Assembly: GCF_002794255.1 (NCBI RefSeq) | Contig: NZ_PGGW01000019.1 | Coordinates: forward strand, 64,501 to 128,500 | Reading direction: 5' to 3' | DNA: 64,000 bases | From: Streptomyces carminius | GTDB lineage: Bacteria; Actinomycetota; Actinomycetes; Streptomycetales; Streptomycetaceae | Part shown: positions 24,437 through 31,777 of the stretch, piece after piece | Position numbering within the stretch: the first letter of the stretch is position 1 | Layout of the letters: the number at the start of each line of letters is the position of its first letter | Program-made: the position numbers and the translations under genes | Notes under the pieces: generated by a model | What the model saw: only the letters and a program-made list of their open reading frames with translations | The model's database searches: none | Told to the model about the DNA's origin: nothing

Positions 24437-25660
24437 TCAGGCGAGGCGGGACAGCGCGCCGCGCACCGCCGCCAGGTCGGCCTCCGAGGCCAGCCCGGCG
24501 TGGTAGAGCCGCAGTTCCCCGGCGCCCAGCTCCCGGGCGTGCGCGGCCTCCTCGGCCAGCGCCTCCGGACGTCCGCCCATCCCCGCCACTACCGTGAAGT
24601 TGGCCGCCAGTACGGTTCCGGGGGCGCGGTGCGGCCCGAACGGCGTGAGCACGTCGGCACGTTCGGCCGCGTCCCCGGTGCACGCCAGCACCACCCCGTC
24701 GGCCGCGCCGGGGCCGCCGCCGAGCACCCCGGTGGGATCCGTCCCCGCGTTGGCGCCGCAGCGATGCGGGGCCGGGTCGGCGTGCAGCAGTACCCGGAAG
24801 CCCTTCTCGCCGCGTTCCCGGGCGGCGGCGCGCACCGCTTCGACCACCTCGCTCCGGAAAGCGCTCGCTATCCGGTTCCGCCAGGCGGCGGCCACCGCGG
24901 CGAGTTCGGCGCCCAGCAGTTCCTCCACCTCGGCCCACTCCTCTTCGCGCCCCCGCGCGGTCTCGGCGTACGCCCCGGTCCACAGCGGCTCCAGCGCACC
25001 GGTGACGGCCGACCGCAGCCGCCCGGGGTCCGCTCCGAGCGAGGCGTAGCCCGCCTCGCAGACCGGACAGAAGCACAGCGACATCAGATACTGGCCGGCG
25101 CCGCCGAGCCGTATTCCGCCGGTCTTGTCGTGGGCGCTCAGATGGGGCAGTCCGTACCAGCCGCAGGACTCCAGCTCGGTGCCGCGCGCGCCGGGCCGTA
25201 CGGCGGCCTCCGCGGCGAGCGAGACGGCGTAGGCGCGCACCTCCTCCCGGGCGATGCAGGGCGCCCAGGGGTAGGAGTCGCCGTGGGCGTTGCGCACCCG
25301 GATGCCGGGGTGTTCGGCGCCCAGCCGGGTGTTGTGGGCCAGGATCACCCAGGAGTGCACCTCGAGTCCGGCGCCGGCCAGCGCCTCGGCCGCCGCGCCG
25401 AACGGGTCCGCGCCCTCCGTCCAGCGCTGCGGGTACGGACGCAGGGCGCGGCCGGCCCAGCGGGCCGGATCCGCCGGGTAGTACACGGCGGAGTGCTCGG
25501 CGGTGACGATCCGGTGGCGCGGATGGCGCGGGGTGAGCGCCCGGGTGGAGTGGTAGGCGGAGGCGAGGGTGACCTGCCGGACTCCCAGGTCGGCGATCCG
25601 GCGGGCGGCGTCGGGGTCTCCGACGACGTCCCAGGGGTAGAGGAAGGCGGAGGCACGCAT
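24437..25660 (-). CDS. Unknown TIM-barrel-like hydrolase candidate
   Basis: I do not recognise the family with certainty. From the ATG at 25660 (GAGGAG about 9 nt upstream) the product has 407 aa and no signal peptide. Beta/alpha-barrel features are 'FLYPWDVVGDPDAARRIADL', 'GLEVHSWVILAHNTRLG' and 'FRVLLHADPAPHRCGA'. 'LMSLCFCPVCEAGYASLG' resembles the CFCxxC segment of uncharacterised glycoside-hydrolase-like proteins. Acidic residues near strand ends ('ELESCGWYG') could be catalytic. It lies between the GntR operon and the uronate-dehydrogenase-like gene, so a sugar substrate is likely. This is inference only. Confidence 0.6.
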   Translation of the reverse strand: MRASAFLYPWDVVGDPDAARRIADLGVRQVTLASAYHSTRALTPRHPRHRIVTAEHSAVYYPADPARWAGRALRPYPQRWTEGADPFGAAAEALAGAGLEVHSWVILAHNTRLGAEHPGIRVRNAHGDSYPWAPCIAREEVRAYAVSLAAEAAVRPGARGTELESCGWYGLPHLSAHDKTGGIRLGGAGQYLMSLCFCPVCEAGYASLGADPGRLRSAVTGALEPLWTGAYAETARGREEEWAEVEELLGAELAAVAAAWRNRIASAFRSEVVEAVRAAARERGEKGFRVLLHADPAPHRCGANAGTDPTGVLGGGPGAADGVVLACTGDAAERADVLTPFGPHRAPGTVLAANFTVVAGMGGRPEALAEEAAHARELGAGELRLYHAGLASEADLAAVRGALSRLA

Positions 25661-25850
25661 CGGCAGCTCCTCGGTCGACGGGGCGGGGAAGTAGGGCGGA
25701 CGGCGGAAGTGATCGGGGAACGGGCGAAGGGTAGAACAGCGGCACCCGCCCCGACAGTCGTTCATCCCGCCGGCCGCCGTATATCGGTGTGAACCGCGGC
25801 CGGGCACGCCCGGCTCCCGCCCCGGACCGGCGGCCGGGGCGTGACACCTC

Positions 25851-25880
25851 TTGACGGCGTTCGGGCGGACTCCTTAGCGT
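25851..25880 (+). promoter_or_regulatory. Promoter of the uronate dehydrogenase-like gene
   Basis: TTGACG (25851-25856) is followed, after 18 nt, by TAGCGT (25875-25880). The expected start near 25887 gives a leader of about 33 nt. A TTCATGAA palindrome at 25901-25908 lies in that leader and could be an operator. Confidence 0.55.
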
Positions 25881-25919
25881 GATCCCATATGTGAACATCA
25901 TTCATGAACGGAGACGTCG

Positions 25920-26735
25920 ATGCCCGTCCCCCGCACCGTTCTGCTCACCGGCGCCGCCGGCGGCATCGGCACCCGGATGCGCGAGCTGCTTCCGCCGTAC
26001 GGCTACGCGCTGCGGCTGTTCGACGCCCGCCCCGTCGAGGGCGAGCCGGACGCCGTCACCGCCGACCTCTCCGACACCGCCGCACTGCGGGAGGCGGTGC
26101 GGGGCGCCGACGCGATCGTCCACCTGGCGGGCATCTCCGGGGAGGCCCCCTTCGGTGAGATCCTGCGCGCGAACATCGAGGGCACCCACCACCTGTACGA
26201 GGCGGCCCGCGCGGCGGGCGTGCGCCGCGTCGTGTTCGCCTCCTCCAACCACGCGGTGGGCTTCGCCGCCCCGCCCCGCCCCGGGGAGCCACTGCTGGGC
26301 ACCGGCGGCCCGCACCGGCCGGACACCTTCTACGGCCTGTCGAAGTGCTTCGGCGAGGACCTCGCCCAGCTCTACTGGGACCGCGCCGGGATCGAGACCG
26401 TCTCCGTCCGGATCGGCTCCTGCTTCCCGGAGCCGACCACCGTGCGCATGCTGTCCACCTGGCTGAGCCCCGCCGACTGCGCCCGGCTGCTGCACGCCGC
26501 CCTCACCGCTCCGGAGGTCGGGCACACCGTCGTCTACGGCTCCTCGGCCAACACCCGGCTGTGGTGGGACCTGGCCCCGGCCCGCGCGCTGGGGTACGAG
26601 CCGCGCGACGACTCCGAGCGGTACGCCGGGCGGCTGGTCGCCGAGCAGGGCGAACCGGACCCGGACGACCCCGGGCACGCCTGCCTGGGCGGCACCTTCT
26701 GCACCGAGCCGCCCGACTGGCCGGACGGCCTGTGA
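25920..26735 (+). CDS. NAD-dependent SDR, uronate dehydrogenase-like
   Basis: An extended short-chain dehydrogenase of 271 aa with 'VLLTGAAGGIGTRMRELLPP' (NAD site), 'ADAIVHLAGISGEAPF', Ser/Tyr/Lys catalysis in 'VFASSNHAVGF' and 'TFYGLSKCFGEDLA', and 'SVRIGSCFPEPT'. Length and the short C-terminus match uronate dehydrogenases, which oxidise galacturonate or glucuronate at C1 to the aldaro-lactone. The ATG follows GGAGACG. A clear promoter and the nearby pectate lyase support uronate oxidation. Sugar C1 dehydrogenase of another specificity remains possible. Confidence 0.78.
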   Translation: MPVPRTVLLTGAAGGIGTRMRELLPPYGYALRLFDARPVEGEPDAVTADLSDTAALREAVRGADAIVHLAGISGEAPFGEILRANIEGTHHLYEAARAAGVRRVVFASSNHAVGFAAPPRPGEPLLGTGGPHRPDTFYGLSKCFGEDLAQLYWDRAGIETVSVRIGSCFPEPTTVRMLSTWLSPADCARLLHAALTAPEVGHTVVYGSSANTRLWWDLAPARALGYEPRDDSERYAGRLVAEQGEPDPDDPGHACLGGTFCTEPPDWPDGL

Positions 26736-26751
26736 ACCGCCCCGGCGGGCC

Positions 26752-26771
26752 CCGGGGAACGCCTTCCCCGG
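26752..26771. terminator. Hairpin after the uronate dehydrogenase-like gene
   Basis: CCGGGGAA and TTCCCCGG form an 8-bp perfect stem with a 4-nt loop, 17 nt after the stop codon. Confidence 0.5.
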
Positions 26772-26847
26772 CTTCCCGCGGTGTGCGGCGGCGGACACCC
26801 GGCCGGACCGCCGGAACCGCACGGCACCGCTGTCCGTTATGCGGACC

Positions 26848-28017
26848 ATGACTGCGATGACTCCCGGCTCGAACCTTCCCCTGTCCGCGGCCCGGGTGGC
26901 GGTGGACGTCACCGCACCGGTCCGGCTCGACGTGTCCGGTCTGCTGCTCACCGCCGACGGCAGGGTGCGCTCCGACGACGACTTCGTCTTCTACAACCAG
27001 CCGTCGGCACCGGGGGTGACGCACAGCGCCGCGGACGGCCGGGACACGATCACCGTGGACGCCGCAGCGGTGCCCGCCGACATCGAGAAGGTGGTGGTGA
27101 CCGCCAGCCTCGACACCCCCGGCGCGACCTTCGCCGGCACCGAGCCCACCGCCACCGTCCGGGACGCCGCGAGCGGCACGGTGGTGGCCACCTTCACCCC
27201 GCCCCGGCTGGGCGCGGAGACGGCGCTGGTGGTCGTCGAGGTCTACCGCCGCGGCGGGGCGTGGAAGGTGCGCGCGGTCGGCCAGGGGTACGCCGACGGC
27301 CTGGCCGGCATCGCCACGGACTTCGGCGTGACGGTGGAGGAGCCCACCACCGCGCCGGCCGCACCGGCGGCGCCTGCCGCGCCCCCGGCCGCCGCCGCAC
27401 CCGCCGCCCCGGCCCCCACACCCGCGCCCGCATCCGGCGGGAAGATCAACCTGGACAAGGGCCGGGTCGATCTGCGCAAGCATCAGACGGTCTCCCTGGT
27501 CAAGGGCGGCAAACCGCTGCTCGGCTCGGTGCGGATGGGGCTGGGCTGGGAGCCCGCCTTCCGCGGCAGGGACGTGGACCTGGACGCCTCCGTCATCGCC
27601 TACGGCCCCGACCGCAAGAAGATCGACAACTGCTACTTCGGCAGGCTCGCCATCCTGAACGGCACCGTCCAGCACTCCGGTGACAACCTCACCGGCGAGG
27701 GCGCGGGGGACGACGAGAGCATCACCGTCCACCTGGGCGGTCTGCCACCCCAGGTGACGGGTCTGGTCTTCACCGTCAACTCCTTCTCCGGCCAGAAGTT
27801 CACCGAGGTGGCCAAGGCGTACTGCCGGCTGCTGGACGCCGTCACCGGAGAGGAACTGGTCCGGTTCGACCTGACCGGTTCCGAGCCGCGCACGGGCGTG
27901 CTGATGTGCAAACTGGTCCGCCAGTACTCGGGCGAGTGGGAGATGACGGCACTGGGCGACTACGTGGACTCCCGCACGGTCCGGGGCATGGTCAAACCGG
28001 GTGGCGCGGCGCTGTAG
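26848..28017 (+). CDS. TerD-family stress protein, two domains
   Basis: A calcium-binding TerD/CABP-type protein of 389 aa, about twice the usual length. The first domain has 'MTAMTPGSNLPLSAARVAV' and 'SDDDFVFYNQPSAPG'. A Pro/Ala-rich linker (about 165-200) follows. The second domain has 'LVKGGKPLLGSVRMGLGWEP' and 'LDASVIAYGPDRKKIDNCYF'. I chose the ATG at 26848 because the family begins MTPGSN; 26839 is an alternative with no better ribosome site. Members are linked to tellurite resistance and differentiation stress in Streptomyces. The acidic DDD loop is a likely calcium site. Confidence 0.85.
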   Translation: MTAMTPGSNLPLSAARVAVDVTAPVRLDVSGLLLTADGRVRSDDDFVFYNQPSAPGVTHSAADGRDTITVDAAAVPADIEKVVVTASLDTPGATFAGTEPTATVRDAASGTVVATFTPPRLGAETALVVVEVYRRGGAWKVRAVGQGYADGLAGIATDFGVTVEEPTTAPAAPAAPAAPPAAAAPAAPAPTPAPASGGKINLDKGRVDLRKHQTVSLVKGGKPLLGSVRMGLGWEPAFRGRDVDLDASVIAYGPDRKKIDNCYFGRLAILNGTVQHSGDNLTGEGAGDDESITVHLGGLPPQVTGLVFTVNSFSGQKFTEVAKAYCRLLDAVTGEELVRFDLTGSEPRTGVLMCKLVRQYSGEWEMTALGDYVDSRTVRGMVKPGGAAL

Positions 28018-28200
28018 GGCGCCTCCGCGTGCAGGCCCGTCGGAGTGACATCCGTCGCACCGGCCCGGCGGAGCGGTGCCTTCTCCGTCCCGAAGTGACA
28101 TGAGTATTCGCAGGTCAGTGCCGCTTGACGGGATTTTCCAGGTGATTGGGGTTTGAGCGATAAGAACAGAGGGAAAACAATGGGGCCTGCCGATGTCATA

Positions 28201-28218
28201 TCCAGCGCCTACGCTGGA
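28201..28218. repeat. Inverted repeat over the promoter of a small gene
   Basis: TCCAGCG (28201-28207) and CGCTGGA (28212-28218) are perfect complements with a 4-nt spacer. The repeat overlaps a -10 TACGCT and ends 3 nt before an ATG. Confidence 0.6.
28210..28215 (+). promoter_or_regulatory. -10 of a leaderless small gene
   Basis: TACGCT is followed by 6 nt and then ATG at 28222. This is the spacing expected when transcription starts on the A of the start codon. The -35 (CTGCCG at 28187) is weak. Confidence 0.45.
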
Positions 28219-28221
28219 AGC

Positions 28222-28413
28222 ATGTCCACCACTCCCGAGCACGGATCCCCGCAGTCCCGGCCCCAGACGTCCGCCCAGGCGAACGAGGCGCTGCGCGCCT
28301 TCGTACGCGCCCATGGCGACCGGCCGTGGACGCGGACCGAGCTGGCCGAGCTGGACCGGTTGTGGGCCCTGTGGCGGGCGGCCGGACAGGCCGGGGTGAG
28401 CACCGCGGCCTGA
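28222..28413 (+). CDS. Small hypothetical protein
   Basis: A 63-aa soluble protein with no recognised domain. The first 20 residues are Ser/Thr/Pro/Gln-rich. The rest is a predicted helical part ('ANEALRAFVRAHGDRPWTR', 'ELAELDRLWALWRAAG'). I chose the ATG at 28222 because a -10 TACGCT lies 6 nt upstream. An ATG at 28180 with AGAGGG upstream would add 14 residues. A repeat overlaps the promoter. Two-helix proteins of this kind are common in streptomycetes. The function is unknown. Confidence 0.65.
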   Translation: MSTTPEHGSPQSRPQTSAQANEALRAFVRAHGDRPWTRTELAELDRLWALWRAAGQAGVSTAA

Positions 28414-28445
28414 GCCCCGGCCGGGCGCCGGCCGGTCCCTGAGCC

Positions 28446-29945
28446 CTATCTGCGGCGCTCCCAGGGACCGGTGATCGCGAACATGATCCCCGGCTCCTGC
28501 ACGCAGGCGTACAGCGTCCGGCCGTCCCGCGCGAAGCACACCCCCGCGAACTCGGCGTACTCCGGTTCCCCGGCCGTCCCGATGTTCAGTTCGTTGCGCG
28601 CGATCGGGTACGTACGGCCACTGTCGTCGGCGCCCAGCAGGTGCTGGAGCCCTTCGCCGTCCTCGGCGAGGATCACCCCGCCGTACGGCGAGACCGTGAT
28701 GTTGTCCGGGCCGTCCGCGCCGCCGGGCGCCAGCGGGTCCCGGTTGGCACCGAAGCGCAGCTTCAGGGTGAGGGTGCGGCGGCGGGGCTGGTAGAACCAC
28801 ACCTGGCCGTCGTGCGGCTCCCCCGGACTCCCGTCGTCCGCGCGGGCGTAGGAGGCGACCACGTACGCGCCGCCGTCGGCCCACCACATGCCCTCCAGCT
28901 TGCGGGCCCGGGTGACCCGGCTGCCGGTGAACTGCTTCCGCACCGGCACCTCGCGCGCGTCGCGGTCGGGGACGTCCACCCAGTCCACGCCGTAGACGGT
29001 GCCGGGCCGTACCGCGCGGGAGAGGTCGTCGACGAACCGGCCGCCGGAGTCGAAGCAGCGGAACGCCTGGAGCCTGCCGGCGTCGGCGGCGAGCGTGCGC
29101 AGCCGGCCGCGCCCGTGCCGGAAGCCCTTCGGCGGCGTCCAGCGGTACAGCAGGCCGTTGGGCTCGGAGTCGTCCTCCGTCAGGTACAGGTGGCCGCTGC
29201 GCGGATCGACCGCCACGGCCTCGTGGTCGAAGCGGCCCAGCGCCCTGACCGGTCGCGGATCGCGGTTGGCCCGCCGGTCGAGGGGATCGACCTCGAAGAC
29301 GTAGCCGTGGTCGCGGGTCATGCCGTTCTCACCGGCCCGGTCGGAGTTCTCCTCGCAGGTCAGCCAGGTGCCCCAGGGGGTCGCTCCGCCCGCGCAGTTG
29401 GTGGAGGTGCCCGCGATGCCGACCCACTCGGCGAGTTTCCCGCCGTGCGGGGAGACCTCCACCACCGTGCAGCCGCCCGCGGCGGCCGGGTCGTAGACCA
29501 GACCCTCGGCGAGCGGCACGGGGTGCTCCCAGTCGCTCCGGGGACCCTTCAGCTCGTGGTTGTTGACGAGCAGCACCCTTCCCCGGGGGCCGTCGAAGGC
29601 GGCGGTGCCGTCATGCCCCGCGGGGGTGGGCTCGCCGCTCTCCAGCCGGGTGACCCCGCAGTGGGTGAGGACACGGTACGAGAACCCCGCGGGCAGCGCG
29701 AGCAGCCCGGCGGGATCGGGCAGCAGCGGGCCGTAGCCCGGCGTCCCGCCGCGCCCGCGCGCCTTGCCTCCGCCGGCCCCACTGTCCCCGCCGCGCTCGG
29801 CGGCCCGCCCCGGTGCGCCGGGCGCGGACGGCGCGGCGGCCAGGACGCCCGCGCTGCCCGTCAGGGCGATCCCGGCGCCTGCGACGACGGTCCTTCTGGT
29901 GAGTTCCCCGCTGCCGGTCGTGCCACTGGTCGCGCTGGTGGGCAT
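28446..29945 (-). CDS. phoX: PhoX family alkaline phosphatase, Tat-exported
   Basis: A secreted phosphatase of 499 aa. The twin-arginine signal 'ELTRRTVVAGAGIALTG' indicates folded export with metal. PhoX/DUF839 features are 'GRVLLVNNHELKGPRSDWEH', 'TPWGTWLTCEENSDRAGENG', 'ALGRFDHEAVAVDPRSGHLY', 'EDDSEPNGLLYRWTP' and 'LEGMWWADGGAYV'. The Glu/Asp-rich 'CEEN' and 'TEDDSE' segments carry the iron-calcium ligands of the family. A candidate PHO box lies 58-75 nt upstream. It would release phosphate from organic phosphates during starvation. Confidence 0.85.
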   Translation of the reverse strand: MPTSATSGTTGSGELTRRTVVAGAGIALTGSAGVLAAAPSAPGAPGRAAERGGDSGAGGGKARGRGGTPGYGPLLPDPAGLLALPAGFSYRVLTHCGVTRLESGEPTPAGHDGTAAFDGPRGRVLLVNNHELKGPRSDWEHPVPLAEGLVYDPAAAGGCTVVEVSPHGGKLAEWVGIAGTSTNCAGGATPWGTWLTCEENSDRAGENGMTRDHGYVFEVDPLDRRANRDPRPVRALGRFDHEAVAVDPRSGHLYLTEDDSEPNGLLYRWTPPKGFRHGRGRLRTLAADAGRLQAFRCFDSGGRFVDDLSRAVRPGTVYGVDWVDVPDRDAREVPVRKQFTGSRVTRARKLEGMWWADGGAYVVASYARADDGSPGEPHDGQVWFYQPRRRTLTLKLRFGANRDPLAPGGADGPDNITVSPYGGVILAEDGEGLQHLLGADDSGRTYPIARNELNIGTAGEPEYAEFAGVCFARDGRTLYACVQEPGIMFAITGPWERRR

Positions 29946-30002
29946 CGTCCCTCCCGTCGGCTCCGCGATTCCGGACGAACGCCGACCACGATCCCGTCCC
30001 CG

Positions 30003-30020
30003 GGCGAACTCCGGCTGAAC
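30003..30020 (-). promoter_or_regulatory. Candidate PHO box upstream of phoX
   Basis: On the minus strand GTTCAGC (30020-30014) and GTTCGCC (30009-30003) are direct repeats with 11-nt period, matching the Streptomyces PhoP unit GTTCACC in 6 of 7 bases each. They lie 58 nt upstream of the phosphatase ATG, in a 94-nt gap. Confidence 0.55.
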
Positions 30021-30039
30021 TCGGCGCCAACCGGCCGCC

Positions 30040-31473
30040 TCAGCCGCGCGACCGCGCCCTGTACGCCGCCCTGCGCGCGTCCTTCGCCGCCTGCCGGTCG
30101 GGGTGCACCCGGCTCATCGCCTCCAGCACCTCACCGGTCGCCGGATGGTCGACGCGCCACGCCTTGTCGAAGAAGCCGCTGTGCCCGTCGACCAGGCCGC
30201 GCACCAGATCGCGCAGCTCGTCCGAGCCGCCCGCCCCGGCGGCGTCGTCCGCCGTGGCCAGCTGGGCGGCCAGGGTGTCCACGGTGAGCCAGAAGATCAT
30301 CTCCTCGGACGGCGCCGGGACATCGGCGAGGCCCCGCTCGGAGAGCCAGACCCGGGCCAGCCCGCCCAGCTGGCCGTCGTCCAGGACCTCCCGCAGGGCG
30401 GGCTCGGCCTCCGCGCCGGCCAGGGAGAGCGCCTGCTGGCAGGCGAGCCGGCGGCGCGGCGCGTCCCGGTCGTCGCCCCGGGCCGCGGCGAGGAGTTCCC
30501 GGGCGGCCTCCAGCGGGGCGCGCCGGGCGAACCAGTGCTCGATCTCCCCGCGGGCGGCCTCCTCACCGTGCCCGGGCAGGGCGGCCAGCAGATCACCGGC
30601 GGTGTGCCCGGCGAGGTCGCCCACGACCGGGGCCGGCACGCCCGCCGCCAGCAGCCGCCGCCGTACGCCGTACAGGCCGAGCGGGGTGAGCCGCACCATG
30701 CCGTAGCGGGCGACCTCCTCCCCGGCGGGACCGCCGGGCTCCTCCGCGGGGCCGCCGGACACAGCGCCGTCCTCCCCGAACAGGGCCCCGTCCAGCGGCC
30801 GGTGGACGACGGCCCCGGTCGGCGCCAGCGTCCGGAATCCCTCGTCCAGTGCGACCATCGCCGCCGAGACGCTCTCCAGGACGGCGTCGGTGGGGTGCTC
30901 CATGCCGTCGGGGGCAACCGCCGAGGCGGCGAGCACCGGCAGCGGCACCATCGGCCCGGCCTCCCCGGCAAAGCCGCCGGAGTCGCGGGCGGCCATCCGG
31001 TAGAGGGTGTCCAGGGCGGTGTCGAGGAGGCCGTCGCCGCCCCGGTCCGGCTGCCGGGCGGCGAGCACCGTCTCCAGCCCCTCGTACCAGATCTCCAGCA
31101 CCTCGGCCGGGCTTCCCCCGGTGAGCAGGGCGTACCTCGCCCCGGGGACGGCCGTACGGGCCCCGCCGTCCCCGCCGTCCGCGCGGAGTTCCAGCAGGCC
31201 GGTGCCGACGGCCAGCTCCCAGGCCCGTGCCGCCCGCGGCGGGCCCTCCCCGTCGTCCGCCCCGTCGGGGCCGAAGGGGGCGGCGGCCTCCGCCGGAAGC
31301 CCGGCGGGCGGCCCGCCCCCGGCACCGGCCCGGACGGCCTCCGTACTGCCGCCCGCCCAGCGGGCCAGCCCGGCGGCCCGGGACAGCAGCGGCGAGGCCA
31401 GCGCGTCCCGCGCCAGCCCGGCCTCCGCGGGAAGCCGTACGGGGGGCGCGGCGGGACGGTCGTCACCGGTCAT
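30040..31473 (-). CDS. Hypothetical protein, streptomycete conserved type
   Basis: A soluble protein of about 477 aa with no domain I can name. The ATG at 31473 has GAGGAG at about 9 nt. 'AWELAVGTGLLELRADGGD' and 'YALLTGGSPAEVLEIWYEGL' resemble a winged-helix-like segment of a protein group common in Streptomyces. The middle has Ala/Glu-rich helical repeats ('EEAARGEIEHWFARRAPLEA', 'LACQQALSLAGAEAEPALRE'), HEAT-like. The end is basic ('RQAAKDARRAAYRARSR'). It is read toward phoX with a 94-nt gap. Function unknown. Confidence 0.7.
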   Translation of the reverse strand: MTGDDRPAAPPVRLPAEAGLARDALASPLLSRAAGLARWAGGSTEAVRAGAGGGPPAGLPAEAAAPFGPDGADDGEGPPRAARAWELAVGTGLLELRADGGDGGARTAVPGARYALLTGGSPAEVLEIWYEGLETVLAARQPDRGGDGLLDTALDTLYRMAARDSGGFAGEAGPMVPLPVLAASAVAPDGMEHPTDAVLESVSAAMVALDEGFRTLAPTGAVVHRPLDGALFGEDGAVSGGPAEEPGGPAGEEVARYGMVRLTPLGLYGVRRRLLAAGVPAPVVGDLAGHTAGDLLAALPGHGEEAARGEIEHWFARRAPLEAARELLAAARGDDRDAPRRRLACQQALSLAGAEAEPALREVLDDGQLGGLARVWLSERGLADVPAPSEEMIFWLTVDTLAAQLATADDAAGAGGSDELRDLVRGLVDGHSGFFDKAWRVDHPATGEVLEAMSRVHPDRQAAKDARRAAYRARSRG

Positions 31474-31777
31474 AGGGGAAGCTCCTCGGCGGGGCATACG
31501 GTCAGAACGCCGTTCCAGCGTAGACCGGCTCCCGCGCCCGGCCGCCCGGTTCACCGGATCTTCCCTCCGCGGCCACCCGGACGCTTGACAACGGACGGAC
31601 GGGGACGGCACGTTACGCGCGTAGAAACCGCGCAGTGCGAACAGGGGCGGTACGAGCGGCCCGGACGGCACGGTTGCCGCTCCCCCGCCACCGCCCCGGT
31701 CCGCTTCCGTCCCCGCGCCGCCGGCACCCGCGCACCACCCTCGTACCACCCGCCACCGCCCGTCCCCGGAGGGACCC
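31474..31777. other. Divergent intergenic region upstream of the nuclease
   Basis: A 304-nt gene-free stretch. It holds a PHO-like box at 31549-31577 and a TTGACA hexamer at 31585-31590 for the rightward gene. I saw no convincing -10 at the usual distance from that TTGACA. Confidence 0.55.
31549..31577 (+). promoter_or_regulatory. Candidate PHO box upstream of secreted nuclease
   Basis: GTTCACC (31549-31555) is an exact PhoP unit. CTTCCCT (31560-31566, 4 of 7) and GGCCACC (31571-31577, 5 of 7) follow in strict 11-nt register. TTGACA begins 8 nt later. Confidence 0.45.
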
